Position numbers and translations under genes: made by a program. Below are positions 52,350-61,857 of a DNA stretch of 64,000 nt, in pieces (the first letter of the stretch is position 1; every line of letters begins with the position of its first letter). Location: positions 62,001-126,000 of the forward strand of contig JAJCYH010000004.1 of assembly GCA_029262995.1 (NCBI GenBank), read 5' to 3'. The notes beneath the pieces are model-generated. The model had not been told where the DNA came from and did not search any database. It saw only the letters and a program-made list of their open reading frames with translations. The stretch comes from Saprospiraceae bacterium. GTDB lineage: Bacteria; Bacteroidota; Bacteroidia; Chitinophagales; Saprospiraceae.

Positions 52350-54356
52350 ATGTCTTTTCAAGAATATATACAACAAGGGATACCACGGATTTTACCGAAA
52401 AAAAACAATTATCCCGAACACGTTAATAGTGCTCCCAAAAGAAAGAATATTTTATCTTCAGATGAAAAGAGGCTTGCAATAGAGAATGCCTTAAGATATT
52501 TTCCTAAGACCTGGCATAAGGAATTGGCCCATGAGTTTTATGATGAATTAGTGACTTATGGTAGAATATATATGTATAGATTTAAACCTGATTATGAGAT
52601 GTTCGCAAGACCGATTTCAGAGTATCCTGCTCAATCTAAGCAAGCGGCAGCAGTCATGCTAATGATTCAAAATAATCTGGATCCAGCTGTTGCCCAACAT
52701 CCATTTGAGCTAATAACATATGGTGGAAACGGTAGTGTATTTCAGAATTGGGCTCAATACCTACTGACGATGCAGTACCTTTCAGAAATGACAGAGGAGC
52801 AGACCCTTCATATGTATTCAGGTCATCCGATGGGATTGTTTCCTTCTTCGAAAGATGCTCCTAGAGTTGTGGTAACCAACGGTATGATGATCCCTAATTA
52901 TTCATCTAAAGATGATTGGGAAAAATACAATGCATTAGGTGTTACCCAATATGGACAAATGACTGCAGGATCCTATATGTATATTGGCCCTCAAGGAATT
53001 GTTCATGGAACTACCATAACAGTAATGAATGCATTTAGGATGAAACTTGAAAAAGGGGAAAGTCCAAATGGTAAAATATTTCTTACCGCAGGTCTTGGCG
53101 GGATGAGTGGCGCACAGCCAAAAGCAGGAAACATAGCAGGTTGCATAACAGTTTGTGCAGAGATCAATGCTCTGGCAGCAAAAAAGAGGCACGCACAGAA
53201 ATGGGTAGATGAATGTATTGAAGACCTTGATGCATTGGTGGAAAGAGTGAGAGAAGCAACAAGTTCAAATGAAGTAGTATCAATTGCTTTTATAGGCAAT
53301 GTTGTTGATGTATGGGAGAGATTTTATGAAGATGGAATATTTGTTCATCTAGGGTCCGATCAGACTTCATTACATAACCCTTGGTCCGGAGGGTATTATC
53401 CTGTTGGTCTAAGTTATGAGGAGTCCAATGAAATGATTAAGAACAAACCAGATTTGTTCAAGGAAAAAGTTCAGGAGTCTTTAAGACGCCATGCCCTGAG
53501 TATTAAAAATCATACGGATAAAGGAACATATTTCTTCGATTATGGGAATGCTTTTTTACTAGAGGCTTCTAGAGCAGGTGCTGATATACAAAAGCCTGGT
53601 TCTGATGATTTCATTTATCCATCTTATGTACAGGATATTCTTGGTCCTATGTGTTTTGATTATGGCTTTGGACCTTTTCGGTGGGTTTGCACTTCAGGGA
53701 ATCCCCATGATCTTGATCGTACAGATGAAATTGCTTGTAAAGTATTGACTGAAATCCAAAAGTGCGCTCCTGCTGAAATTCATCAACAGATGGATGATAA
53801 CATTAAGTGGATCAAAGAGGCTAAAGCCAATAAGATGGTTGTAGGATCTCAGGCGAGAATATTATATGCAGATGCAGAAGGTAGGACAAAAATTGCCTTG
53901 GCGTTTAATCAAGCTATACGTGATGGCAGAATCAGTGAACCAATAGTTCTTGGAAGAGACCATCATGATGTGAGTGGTACTGATTCTCCTTACAGAGAAA
54001 CAAGTAATATTTATGATGGCAGTAGGTTTACGGCTGATATGGCGGTTCATAACGTTATAGGTGATTCCTTTAGAGGGGCGACATGGGTTTCTTTGCATAA
54101 TGGAGGTGGCGTCGGTTGGGGAGAAGTGATAAATGGTGGATTTGGTATGTTATTAGATGGTTCCGATTTTGCAGATAGTAATATTAAAAATATGTTATTT
54201 TTTGATGTTAATAACGGTATTGCTCGTCGAGCATGGGCTAGAAATCCTGAGGCAAATTTTGCGATCAAAAGAGAAATGAAAAGAAGCCCAGGCTTAGTCG
54301 TCACACTTCCTGAACTGGTTAATGATGATATCTTAAATTCACTTGAAATAGATTAA
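52350..54356 (+). CDS. hutU: Urocanate hydratase
   Basis: HutU is the NAD-dependent urocanase that makes imidazolonepropionate, the substrate of HutI. The 668-residue protein is of the longer urocanase subtype and carries RMKLEKGESPNGKIFLTAGL and LGGMSGAQPKAGNIAGCITV, SDQTSLHNPWSGGYYPVGLS, a DYGNAFLLEA stretch, and the active-site region FRWVCTSGNPHDLDRTDE. A good ribosome site, GAGGGAG, lies at about 10 nt before the ATG. Confidence 0.96.
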   Translation: MSFQEYIQQGIPRILPKKNNYPEHVNSAPKRKNILSSDEKRLAIENALRYFPKTWHKELAHEFYDELVTYGRIYMYRFKPDYEMFARPISEYPAQSKQAAAVMLMIQNNLDPAVAQHPFELITYGGNGSVFQNWAQYLLTMQYLSEMTEEQTLHMYSGHPMGLFPSSKDAPRVVVTNGMMIPNYSSKDDWEKYNALGVTQYGQMTAGSYMYIGPQGIVHGTTITVMNAFRMKLEKGESPNGKIFLTAGLGGMSGAQPKAGNIAGCITVCAEINALAAKKRHAQKWVDECIEDLDALVERVREATSSNEVVSIAFIGNVVDVWERFYEDGIFVHLGSDQTSLHNPWSGGYYPVGLSYEESNEMIKNKPDLFKEKVQESLRRHALSIKNHTDKGTYFFDYGNAFLLEASRAGADIQKPGSDDFIYPSYVQDILGPMCFDYGFGPFRWVCTSGNPHDLDRTDEIACKVLTEIQKCAPAEIHQQMDDNIKWIKEAKANKMVVGSQARILYADAEGRTKIALAFNQAIRDGRISEPIVLGRDHHDVSGTDSPYRETSNIYDGSRFTADMAVHNVIGDSFRGATWVSLHNGGGVGWGEVINGGFGMLLDGSDFADSNIKNMLFFDVNNGIARRAWARNPEANFAIKREMKRSPGLVVTLPELVNDDILNSLEID

Positions 54357-54358
54357 TA

Positions 54359-54799
54359 ATGAAACATATTCTTTTTTCCTTTGCTATACTATTATTGATT
54401 GTATCCTGTAGAAATGGAGATTCATCTAATGCAGCCAATCCTAATAATCCTTCACATCCTGTCACTCAAGATCAGAGTTACTTAACAGAAGAATATGTGG
54501 ATAGTCTTATCAAAAATAGACAACAATTATTGATTGATTTCAGAAGAGAAATTGGTTTTGAATGCGTCAATTTAATGGATGGCAGTTATTTGCATTTGAA
54601 AGTCAAAGTATATCCAGATGGTAGTTATGATGATTTAGAGGTACTGGATAAAGAAGAGGTGGATATGAAGCCTATACGAGATTGTGTTTATAAATATATT
54701 GAAGAAATGAAGCCTAACTTTGGTAAATTAAGAGATCTGCCTTCTTCGGGTAAAACAACCAACAGACATCCTCATGTCTATACCTTATTGATATATTAG
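54359..54799 (+). CDS. Putative lipoprotein, function unknown
   Basis: The 146-residue product has a lipoprotein signal, MKHILFSFAILLLIVSC, a Ser/Asn/Pro-rich linker (to about residue 40), and a C-terminal region (LHLKVKVYPDGSYDDLEVLD) with a beta-strand and helix pattern reminiscent of TonB C-terminal-like domains. It lies 2 nt after hutU and 72 nt before the TRAP genes. No function can be assigned. Confidence 0.6.
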   Translation: MKHILFSFAILLLIVSCRNGDSSNAANPNNPSHPVTQDQSYLTEEYVDSLIKNRQQLLIDFRREIGFECVNLMDGSYLHLKVKVYPDGSYDDLEVLDKEEVDMKPIRDCVYKYIEEMKPNFGKLRDLPSSGKTTNRHPHVYTLLIY

Positions 54800-54871
54800 A
54801 AAAAATATTGACTTGAATATTTGTTCTGCCCTTTAGGACAAAAATCACGAATATTCTTACATTCATATTTG

Positions 54872-55408
54872 ATGGACAATGCTATAAAGGTTCTTGAATC
54901 AATTAACGAGTATGCAGGTCGAATATTTTCCTGGAGTTGTTCTCTGCTTGTATGGTTAATGTGTATTGATGTTATCCTAAGATACTGCTTCAATTTCACA
55001 CTAATTTGGATAATAGAATTGGAAACCTATTTTTTTGCCATGAGCTTTCTTATGGCTTCTGGTTATGCTTTCAAGCACGATAAACATGTCCGCGTTGATC
55101 TATTTTATACAACATATTCAAGGAAAAAGAAGGCCTGGACAAATTTCTTAGGTGGAATTTTTCTGTTGTTACCTTGGAGTTTGATTTCAAGTTATGTCTG
55201 CTTTTGTTATTTCTTAAAGTCATTCAAAATTGGAGAATCTTCACCCCAGCCTGGTGGTCTACCTGCAATTTATATTTTAAAATTTATTCTGTTCCTAGGC
55301 TTTTTGCTACTTGTATTACAGGCCTTTGCCAGTATATTAAAAGCTTTTAAAATTATAAAGGAAGAGCAAAACAAAGAAGCTATTCATTCAAAAGCTGAAT
55401 TGCAATAG
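54872..55408 (+). CDS. TRAP transporter small permease (DctQ type)
   Basis: The 178-residue protein (start MDNAIKVLESINEYAGRIFS; the frame is open to 54821) has four membrane helices and the DctQ motif VILRYCFNFTLIWIIELETY. It is the smaller membrane subunit of a tripartite periplasmic transporter driven by an ion gradient. It is followed at 4 nt by the large permease, and the order Q-M-P is standard. Confidence 0.88.
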   Translation: MDNAIKVLESINEYAGRIFSWSCSLLVWLMCIDVILRYCFNFTLIWIIELETYFFAMSFLMASGYAFKHDKHVRVDLFYTTYSRKKKAWTNFLGGIFLLLPWSLISSYVCFCYFLKSFKIGESSPQPGGLPAIYILKFILFLGFLLLVLQAFASILKAFKIIKEEQNKEAIHSKAELQ

Positions 55409-55412
55409 ACAT

Positions 55413-56759
55413 ATGGGGTATCTGGCTATTATACTATTTGTGATCATTTTCATTCTTATTCTTAGAGGTTATCCTGTAGCGTTTACATTAGCAGGTGTCT
55501 CAGTGCTTTTTGCTTTAGTCATTTGCTTTATGTTTCCTGATGTCATGAGGTTTGCTGATTTCAAATTGCTCCCTTCAAGGTTTATGGGTACAATTGATAA
55601 TTATGTATTGATGGCTGTTCCACTTTTTATTTATATGGGTATGATGCTTGAGAAATCAGGCCTGGCAGAAAGTCTATTGGATACTATGGCAATACTTTTT
55701 GGAAAATTTCATGGAGGTTTAGCTATATCAGTCGTAATTGTTGGAGCCTTGTTGGCAGCTTCTACCGGCATTGTTGGTGCAACAGTTGTCACAATGGGAT
55801 TGATTAGTTTGCCTACTATGCTTAAACGTGGTTACAAAGAAGAACTTGCAACCGGGGTTGTAGCTGCTTCCGGTACTTTAGGGCAGATTATCCCTCCTTC
55901 AGTGGTCTTGGTTTTATTAGCAGATACGATAAGCAGTAGTTCTAGAACGGGAAGTCAAATTGATGTAGGTTCACTTTTTCAAGCGGCTATTTTTCCTGGA
56001 ATTTTATTGGTTTTATCTTATATCATTTATGTATATGTTATTAGCACCATTAAACCACATTGGGCACCAGCCATTCCTGAAGAAGAAATCAATCAATTTA
56101 AAAGGAAGGGATTTACCGTAAGATTAATCCTAGCATTTTTTCTACCTCTAAGTTTGATTATTGCTGTCTTAGGTTCTATTTTAGCTGGGATTGCATCGCC
56201 TACAGAAGCCGCTGCCGTAGGTGCAGTTGGTGCCACAATTTTAACTTTTATACAAGGAAGGTTTAGTCTCGATGTCATTCAAAAAGTAATGCAACAGACG
56301 ATGCACTTATCGGCAATGGTCTTTTTTATTTTGTTGGGTGCAACAACATTTACACTTGTTTTTAGGACTTTGGGTGGAGACGATTATCTGGTTGAACTAA
56401 TCAGCGATTCCAATTTGCCTCCTATGGCTTTTCTAGCTCTTGTTATGTTGGTTTTGTTTATCGCAGGATTCTTCGTTGACTTTATTGAGATCATTTTTAT
56501 AATTGTTCCAGTTGTTACCCCTGTCTTTAATGCTTTGGATGTTGACATGTTATGGGTTGGGATATTAATGGCAATGAATTTACAGACTTCATTCCTTACT
56601 CCTCCATTTGGGTTTTCACTATTTTACCTAAAGGGTGTAGCCCCCAAATCTATAAGCACTCAACACCTATATAGAGGCATAATACCATTTATCTTGATTC
56701 AGATAATATTTATTGCTTTGATAATTATATTTCCCAACTTGCTTTACATTTTCAAATAG
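55413..56759 (+). CDS. TRAP transporter large permease (DctM type)
   Basis: The 448-residue protein has about twelve membrane segments and family signatures: LAISVVIVGALLAASTGIVG, AASGTLGQIIPPSVVLVLLA, IASPTEAAAVGAVGA and LQTSFLTPPFGFSLFYLKGV. This subunit forms the transport channel. It lies between the small permease (4 nt) and the binding protein (17 nt), all on one strand. Confidence 0.94.
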   Translation: MGYLAIILFVIIFILILRGYPVAFTLAGVSVLFALVICFMFPDVMRFADFKLLPSRFMGTIDNYVLMAVPLFIYMGMMLEKSGLAESLLDTMAILFGKFHGGLAISVVIVGALLAASTGIVGATVVTMGLISLPTMLKRGYKEELATGVVAASGTLGQIIPPSVVLVLLADTISSSSRTGSQIDVGSLFQAAIFPGILLVLSYIIYVYVISTIKPHWAPAIPEEEINQFKRKGFTVRLILAFFLPLSLIIAVLGSILAGIASPTEAAAVGAVGATILTFIQGRFSLDVIQKVMQQTMHLSAMVFFILLGATTFTLVFRTLGGDDYLVELISDSNLPPMAFLALVMLVLFIAGFFVDFIEIIFIIVPVVTPVFNALDVDMLWVGILMAMNLQTSFLTPPFGFSLFYLKGVAPKSISTQHLYRGIIPFILIQIIFIALIIIFPNLLYIFK

Positions 56760-56776
56760 GCTTAAAGCATATAACA

Positions 56777-57898
56777 ATGAAGAGAAAACAGTTTATTAAA
56801 AGTTCATTAGTTGCTGGGGCGGCAATTACTGCAGGCTCTGGACTATTGTCTTCTTGTAAGCAAGATTCAATAGAGGAGCTAAATGTACCATCGTTAAACT
56901 TTAATAAAAAGTTTAGTTGGAGAATGGTATCTGTTTGGCCTAAAAATTTCCCTGTGTTCGGTGAGGCAGATATTAAATTCATTGATTGGGTAAAAAGGAT
57001 GTCAGGAGAGCGTTTGAATATTAAATTATTTGCAAAAGGTGAGTTGGTTCCTGCAATGGAAAGTTTTGATACAGTGCAGGATGGTACTGCTGATATTGGT
57101 AGCGGTTGCTCATATTATTGGTTTGGAAAGACACCTGCTTCTGCTTTTTTTGCCACATCACCTTTTGGAATGAACGCACAGCAACATCAAGCTTGGTTAA
57201 TATCAGGAGGAGGGCTAGAATTATGGGAAGAGATTTACAAACCATTTGGCCTAAAGCCGATGATTTCTGGTAGCTCTGGAGTGCAAATGGGAGGTTGGTT
57301 CAATAAGGAAATTAATGATGTTTCTGATCTGAAAGGATTAAAAATGCGTATTCCTGGACTTGGAGGAAGTGCATTGGAAAAAGCTGGAGGTGCAGCGATG
57401 AATGTCCCAGGAGGAGAAATCTATACCAATTTGGAAAGAGGCGTTATTGACGCGACAGAATGGGTTGGTCCTTATCATGATTTTAAAATGGGTTTTCCAA
57501 AAGTCGCTAAATACTATTATACACCTGGATGGCATGAGCCAGGAACTCAGCTTGAATATTTTGTGAATATTAGAGCTTATAACAAACTGCCTTCCGATCT
57601 ACAAGAAATAATTGTTGCGGCAGCGGCAAGAGTGCAAGCGTGGATGCTAGCCGAATTGGATGTGCAAAACGCTGTTTATCTCAAAAAAATAATTGATGGT
57701 GCCACTGAAATTCGCTCTTTCCCTCGTGAAGTCTTGATTGAACTAAAGAAATTTACGATGGAAGCAATTGATGAATTGATAGCTAAGAATACGGATGCTA
57801 AAAAAGTTGCAGAGAGTTATTATAGCTTTAGAGACAAATTAAAACCTTGGACGGACCTGACTGAAAAAGTTTATTATAATACCATTCAAGAGATTTAA
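56777..57898 (+). CDS. TRAP transporter substrate-binding protein, TakP-like
   Basis: The 373-residue protein begins MKRKQFIKSSLVAGAAITAG and reaches LLSSCK, a lipobox-like site, so it may be a lipoprotein. It matches the keto-acid/lactate binding subfamily: PFGMNAQQHQAWLISGGGLE, GVQMGGWFNKEINDVSDLKG, LKMRIPGLGG, DATEWVGPYHDF and KYYYTPGWHEPGTQLEYFVN. Likely ligands are 2-oxo or 2-hydroxy monocarboxylates. This is inferred from subfamily resemblance. It is followed with no gap by the BASS symporter. Confidence 0.9.
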   Translation: MKRKQFIKSSLVAGAAITAGSGLLSSCKQDSIEELNVPSLNFNKKFSWRMVSVWPKNFPVFGEADIKFIDWVKRMSGERLNIKLFAKGELVPAMESFDTVQDGTADIGSGCSYYWFGKTPASAFFATSPFGMNAQQHQAWLISGGGLELWEEIYKPFGLKPMISGSSGVQMGGWFNKEINDVSDLKGLKMRIPGLGGSALEKAGGAAMNVPGGEIYTNLERGVIDATEWVGPYHDFKMGFPKVAKYYYTPGWHEPGTQLEYFVNIRAYNKLPSDLQEIIVAAAARVQAWMLAELDVQNAVYLKKIIDGATEIRSFPREVLIELKKFTMEAIDELIAKNTDAKKVAESYYSFRDKLKPWTDLTEKVYYNTIQEI

Positions 57899-58795
57899 AT
57901 GTCAGAAATAGATTCCTTACGAATTAACTTTAGTACGTCTTCCTTGTTCTTACTCAATGTTATTTTGGCATTTATTATGTTTGGTATAGCCCTGGATTTG
58001 AGATGGGCAAACTTTAAATCCGTACTTGCTCATCCAAGGGGTTTAATAATTGGACTATCAAGCCAATTGATATTGTTGCCTTTTCTTACATACCTATTGA
58101 TCTTGATAATAAAGCCATTGCCTAGTATGGCATTAGGAATGATATTGGTAGCATCATGTCCTGGTGGTAATATTTCTAATTTTATCAGTACGGTAGCTAA
58201 GGCAAATGTAGAATTGTCTATTGTCATGACGGTAGTAACTAGCGTGTCGGCTATATTATTTACACCCTTCAACCTAACATTATATGGAATGATGTATGAA
58301 CCCACCAGGGAAATAATGGTCAAAGTTCATCTTGATTGGATTCAGATCATACAGACCATTGCGCTGATAATAATATTCCCGATATTTCTTGGAAAGCTAT
58401 TTAGTTATTGGAAACCATTCTGGAGCGAGAAAATAAAGAAACCTTTTAGAAATCTTTCAATGTTAGCCTTTTTAGTAATCGTGATATTTGCTCTGTTGTC
58501 AAATGGTCATTATTTTTATGAATTTATTTCAGTAGTTTTCTTTTTGGTGTTGTTTCATAATGGATTAGCTTTTTTAGCCGCATTTGGATGGGCTAAACTT
58601 TTTCGTCTTGATAAGGCTTCTGTTAAATCGATAACAATAGAAACCGGGATACAAAATTCTGGCTTAGGATTGTTGCTTATTTTTACTTTTTTTTCAGGTT
58701 TGGGAGGAATGACTCTTGTCGCTGCATGGTGGGGTATATGGCATATTATTAGTGGGTTTTCGCTTGCTGCAATTTTTAAATGGAAAAAATATTGA
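57899..58795 (+). CDS. Bile acid:sodium symporter family (BASS) transporter
   Basis: The 298-residue protein has about nine membrane helices and BASS signatures: FGIALDLRWANFKSVLAHPR, the SCPGGNISNFISTVAKANVE block (the GGN-S crossover) and ETGIQNSGLGLLLIFTF. Bacterial members take up organic acids with Na+. Placed directly after a TRAP system, it may give a second uptake route for organic acids. The ATG immediately follows the preceding stop, and it overlaps the next gene by 16 nt. Confidence 0.88.
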   Translation: MSEIDSLRINFSTSSLFLLNVILAFIMFGIALDLRWANFKSVLAHPRGLIIGLSSQLILLPFLTYLLILIIKPLPSMALGMILVASCPGGNISNFISTVAKANVELSIVMTVVTSVSAILFTPFNLTLYGMMYEPTREIMVKVHLDWIQIIQTIALIIIFPIFLGKLFSYWKPFWSEKIKKPFRNLSMLAFLVIVIFALLSNGHYFYEFISVVFFLVLFHNGLAFLAAFGWAKLFRLDKASVKSITIETGIQNSGLGLLLIFTFFSGLGGMTLVAAWWGIWHIISGFSLAAIFKWKKY

Positions 58796-59829
58796 GCAGT
58801 TTATATTATATTATTGTTAGGCTTATCGCCAAAGTTGCGATTTACTTATTCTATCATCCTATTGAAGTCAATGGTTTGGAGAACATTCCTAAAAACTCTT
58901 CAAGAATAATATTTGCGCCCAATCACCAAAGTGCATTCTTAGACGCCATACTTGTCGCAGTATTTTCAACCAAACCAATTTATTTTTTAACTAGGGCTGA
59001 CATTTTTACCTTTCCTTTTAAATATGCCCTCCGATCCCTTAATATGATGCCGGTTTATCGCTTGCGCGATGGTAGAAAAACGATGTCAAAAAATGAAGGT
59101 GTATTCGAAACATGCAAAAACCTAGTGCAATCTGGGAAACCTATTTTATTATTTCCTGAAGCATCACAAAAGTTGGTTCATTATTTAAGACCACTTTCAA
59201 AAGGTCTTTCAAGGATAGCTTTGCTTTCGCAAAAAGACTTTGATCATAAGGTATATATAATTCCAGTTGGTATCAATTATTTCGATCATCTCAACGGAGG
59301 AAGCAAATTGATTTTGAATTATGGGAAGGCGATAGATTTAAAACAAATTGTCGATGGAAGTGAATCCGAGCAGCAAGTAATAAATGAAATTAGAGATAAG
59401 ACTACAGATGAATTGATTGATAACATGTTTATTCCACATAATGATGAGCATTATCAGAGAAATTTGAAATTTCTGAACAAGCATTATTACAAATACAAAT
59501 TTTCAGATTTTAAAGCAATTCTGAAGAGTGGTGAAGATCCTAAGGCTTTTACACCGAGTAAGATTATGTACATTCTTTTTGCTATTTCCCTAGTTCCAAA
59601 TTTGACTTATAAATTGGTTGAATGGTTTGTCATTAAATATTTAATTGAAGACAAGACCTTTTATGCTTCAATTAGGGTGGGATTGCTAATGTTTGCTTTC
59701 CCCATCCATTTAATTTTTTGGTTTATTCTAATCAGTAGTTGGAAAGGAATCCCTTTGGCAATTCTAACTCTATTGATACAAATAATTATGCATCTTTTCA
59801 ATCAGCGATTGATCAAGCATACACTTTAA
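58780..59829 (+). CDS. PlsC-like glycerolipid acyltransferase
   Basis: The 349-residue protein has the acyltransferase block IIFAPNHQSAFLDAILVAVF (NHxxxxD), KPILLFPEASQKLVHYLRPL in the substrate region, and YIIPVGINYFDH. Two C-terminal membrane segments (about 260-345) distinguish it from the shorter PlsC at 45780. Acceptor specificity is unknown. It overlaps the BASS gene by 16 nt. Confidence 0.85.
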   Translation: MEKILSSLYYIIVRLIAKVAIYLFYHPIEVNGLENIPKNSSRIIFAPNHQSAFLDAILVAVFSTKPIYFLTRADIFTFPFKYALRSLNMMPVYRLRDGRKTMSKNEGVFETCKNLVQSGKPILLFPEASQKLVHYLRPLSKGLSRIALLSQKDFDHKVYIIPVGINYFDHLNGGSKLILNYGKAIDLKQIVDGSESEQQVINEIRDKTTDELIDNMFIPHNDEHYQRNLKFLNKHYYKYKFSDFKAILKSGEDPKAFTPSKIMYILFAISLVPNLTYKLVEWFVIKYLIEDKTFYASIRVGLLMFAFPIHLIFWFILISSWKGIPLAILTLLIQIIMHLFNQRLIKHTL

Positions 59830-59851
59830 TTATACGAATAAGGAAAAGCAA

Positions 59852-59880
59852 TTGGGTTAAAGCTTTTCTATTTAACTTTG
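59852..59880 (+). promoter_or_regulatory. Candidate -33/-7 promoter
   Basis: TTG at 59852-59854 and TAACTTTG at 59873-59880 are separated by 18 nt, close to the Bacteroidota TTTG and TAnnTTTG arrangement. The predicted start near 59887 is about 240 nt before the desaturase gene, so it would give either a long leader or the short ORF at 59895. Confidence 0.45.
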
Positions 59881-59894
59881 CAAGATTTTAGCGA

Positions 59895-59999
59895 ATGAGT
59901 AAGTTGGGTGAGTTCTTGCAATTGCAGTATGTTTGTCTAATAGGTATGATGAAAGCAACATGTCTCGATGTAATATATCTGCTAGGAATTAGAGGTTAA
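59895..59999 (+). CDS. Possible 34-residue small ORF
   Basis: An ATG 14 nt after the candidate -7 element opens a 34-codon frame beginning MSKLGEFLQLQYVCLIGMMK and ending with TAA. No family is recognised and the coding signal is weak at this size. It may be chance. The rest of 59830-60125 shows no gene. Confidence 0.25.
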   Translation: MSKLGEFLQLQYVCLIGMMKATCLDVIYLLGIRG

Positions 60000-60125
60000 A
60001 GGATCAGTCGGTTATCTCAAGTAAGGTTTTTTGTTATTGGTAAGTTGATTTAAGCACATATTATGTTACAAAGCTTACAATCATATTGAAGGAGAGTATG
60101 TAACTTGTAGCATCAAATAAATAAG

Positions 60126-61148
60126 ATGCAAAGCTATTGGGATATTTTTGTTCAGGGGTATAAGTCATATGGTTCTTACTTGTGGTATGAAGTTACTCAT
60201 CCAAGTTTGACTAATTATTTCTATTGGTTGATAGTTGTGTCTTTGTTTTTCTTCACTCTTGAAGTAATTATCCCTTGGAGAAAGAAGCAAAATATTATCC
60301 GTAAGGATTTTTGGTTGGATGCCTTTTATATGTTTTTCAATTTCTTTCTTTTTTCCCTGATCATTTATAATGCTGCTTCCGATGTGGTCGTAAATTTTTT
60401 CAATGATATGATCAGTGGCATTACAGGTGGATTTGATTTACAAGCCTCTAACCCTTTAAATTCCTTTCCATATTGGTCAATATTACTTATCGGTTTCGTA
60501 GTAAGGGATTTTGTACAGTGGTGGGTGCATCGATTATTGCATCGGGTGGAGTTTCTGTGGCGCTTTCATAAGGTACATCATTCGGTTGAAGAAATGGGCT
60601 TTGCTGCTCATTTAAGATATCATTGGATGGAAAATGTTGTTTATAGGTCATTGGAGTATATTCCTTTGGCGTTATTAGGCATTGGTCTATATGACTTCTT
60701 CGTCATCCATATTTTTACACTGGCCTGGGGACATTACAACCATTCTAATATTTCGGTAAGTGGTAAAATTACTGGTGGTATTCTAGGTGTAATGATAGCA
60801 TTGATTGTAAGCAATAATCTGATGGATGTAAATTTAATGGTAAACAGTTCTACGCTTAGTAAAACTGTTGTATTTACAGCTATTTCTTTAGTAGGGATAT
60901 TTCTCTTAGGAAGATTTATGAAAAAGATATTTAACAATCCGGAAATGCATATCTGGCATCATGCTTATGACCTGCCTGAAGGAAGGCGTTACGGGATTAA
61001 CTTTGGTATCACATTAGCGTTATGGGATTATATTTTTGGTACAGCAGAAATCCCTCATGATGGTAAGGATATCCGATTAGGATTCCCTAAGATTGAGGAG
61101 TTTCCAGATACTTTTGTAGAGCAACTCAGCTATGGGTTAAAGAAATAA
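60126..61148 (+). CDS. Sterol desaturase / fatty acid hydroxylase family membrane protein
   Basis: The 340-residue protein has several membrane helices and the three His boxes of di-iron hydroxylases: HRLLHRVEFLWRFHKVHHS, HLRYHWME, and the C-terminal HIWHHAYDLPEGRRYGINFG. Substrates of bacterial members include sterol-like lipids, carotenoids and fatty acids. Which of these applies here is not visible. The pseudouridine synthase gene starts 1 nt after it. Confidence 0.88.
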   Translation: MQSYWDIFVQGYKSYGSYLWYEVTHPSLTNYFYWLIVVSLFFFTLEVIIPWRKKQNIIRKDFWLDAFYMFFNFFLFSLIIYNAASDVVVNFFNDMISGITGGFDLQASNPLNSFPYWSILLIGFVVRDFVQWWVHRLLHRVEFLWRFHKVHHSVEEMGFAAHLRYHWMENVVYRSLEYIPLALLGIGLYDFFVIHIFTLAWGHYNHSNISVSGKITGGILGVMIALIVSNNLMDVNLMVNSSTLSKTVVFTAISLVGIFLLGRFMKKIFNNPEMHIWHHAYDLPEGRRYGINFGITLALWDYIFGTAEIPHDGKDIRLGFPKIEEFPDTFVEQLSYGLKK

Positions 61149-61149
61149 T

Positions 61150-61857
61150 GTGCAAAAATTTAAGCCACTTGAGATACTGTTTGAAGATGATGAAATCATT
61201 GCCATAAATAAACCCCATGGTCTTCTCGTTCATAGATCAAGGATAGCAATTGATGCAAAGGTATTTGCAGTTCAAATGTTACGTAATCAAATTGGATGTC
61301 ATGTTTATCCGGTTCATAGATTGGATAGAAAAACAGGGGGAGTATTGTTGTTTGCCAAAGAAAAACTTATCCTTGATTCATTCTCTGATCTCTTTAGGAA
61401 AAGAGAAATAAATAAGACTTATCAGGCAATTGTTAGAGGATTTACAGAAGATGAAGGAGATATTGATTATGATTTGACAAACGAGAAAGGCAAGCTTCAG
61501 GAGACTAGAACAAGATATCGAACTTTGAAAAGGTATGAACTTGATTTCGGATCAGGGAGTCACACTACATCTAGATATTCTTTTGTAGAACTTAATCCTG
61601 TAACGGGAAGGATGCATCAGCTTAGAAAACATATGGCTCATATATACCATCCTATTATCGGTGATAGACCTCATGGCTGCAATAAACAAAACAAAATTTG
61701 GAAGGATAAATTTAACATGACCACTATGTTACTTCATGCCAGTCATTTGTCATTTATTCACCCTATCTCCAAAAACCATATTGAGATTGGTGCTCCTTTT
61801 CATGAAGATTTTGAAGCAGGTTTTAAGATTATGCATATGAAATCAGTTAAGCATTAA
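61150..61857 (+). CDS. RluA-family pseudouridine synthase, TruC-like
   Basis: The 235-residue protein has the RluA-family catalytic motif VYPVHRLDRKTGGVLLFA (catalytic Asp in HRLDR), the N-terminal ILFEDDEIIAINKPHGLLVH, and PVTGRMHQLRKHMAHIYHPI. The compact size without an S4 domain resembles TruC, which modifies U65 of tRNA. RluC or RluD types are less likely. The start is a GTG at 61150. It ends in a 4-nt convergent overlap with the next gene. Confidence 0.88.
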   Translation: MQKFKPLEILFEDDEIIAINKPHGLLVHRSRIAIDAKVFAVQMLRNQIGCHVYPVHRLDRKTGGVLLFAKEKLILDSFSDLFRKREINKTYQAIVRGFTEDEGDIDYDLTNEKGKLQETRTRYRTLKRYELDFGSGSHTTSRYSFVELNPVTGRMHQLRKHMAHIYHPIIGDRPHGCNKQNKIWKDKFNMTTMLLHASHLSFIHPISKNHIEIGAPFHEDFEAGFKIMHMKSVKH

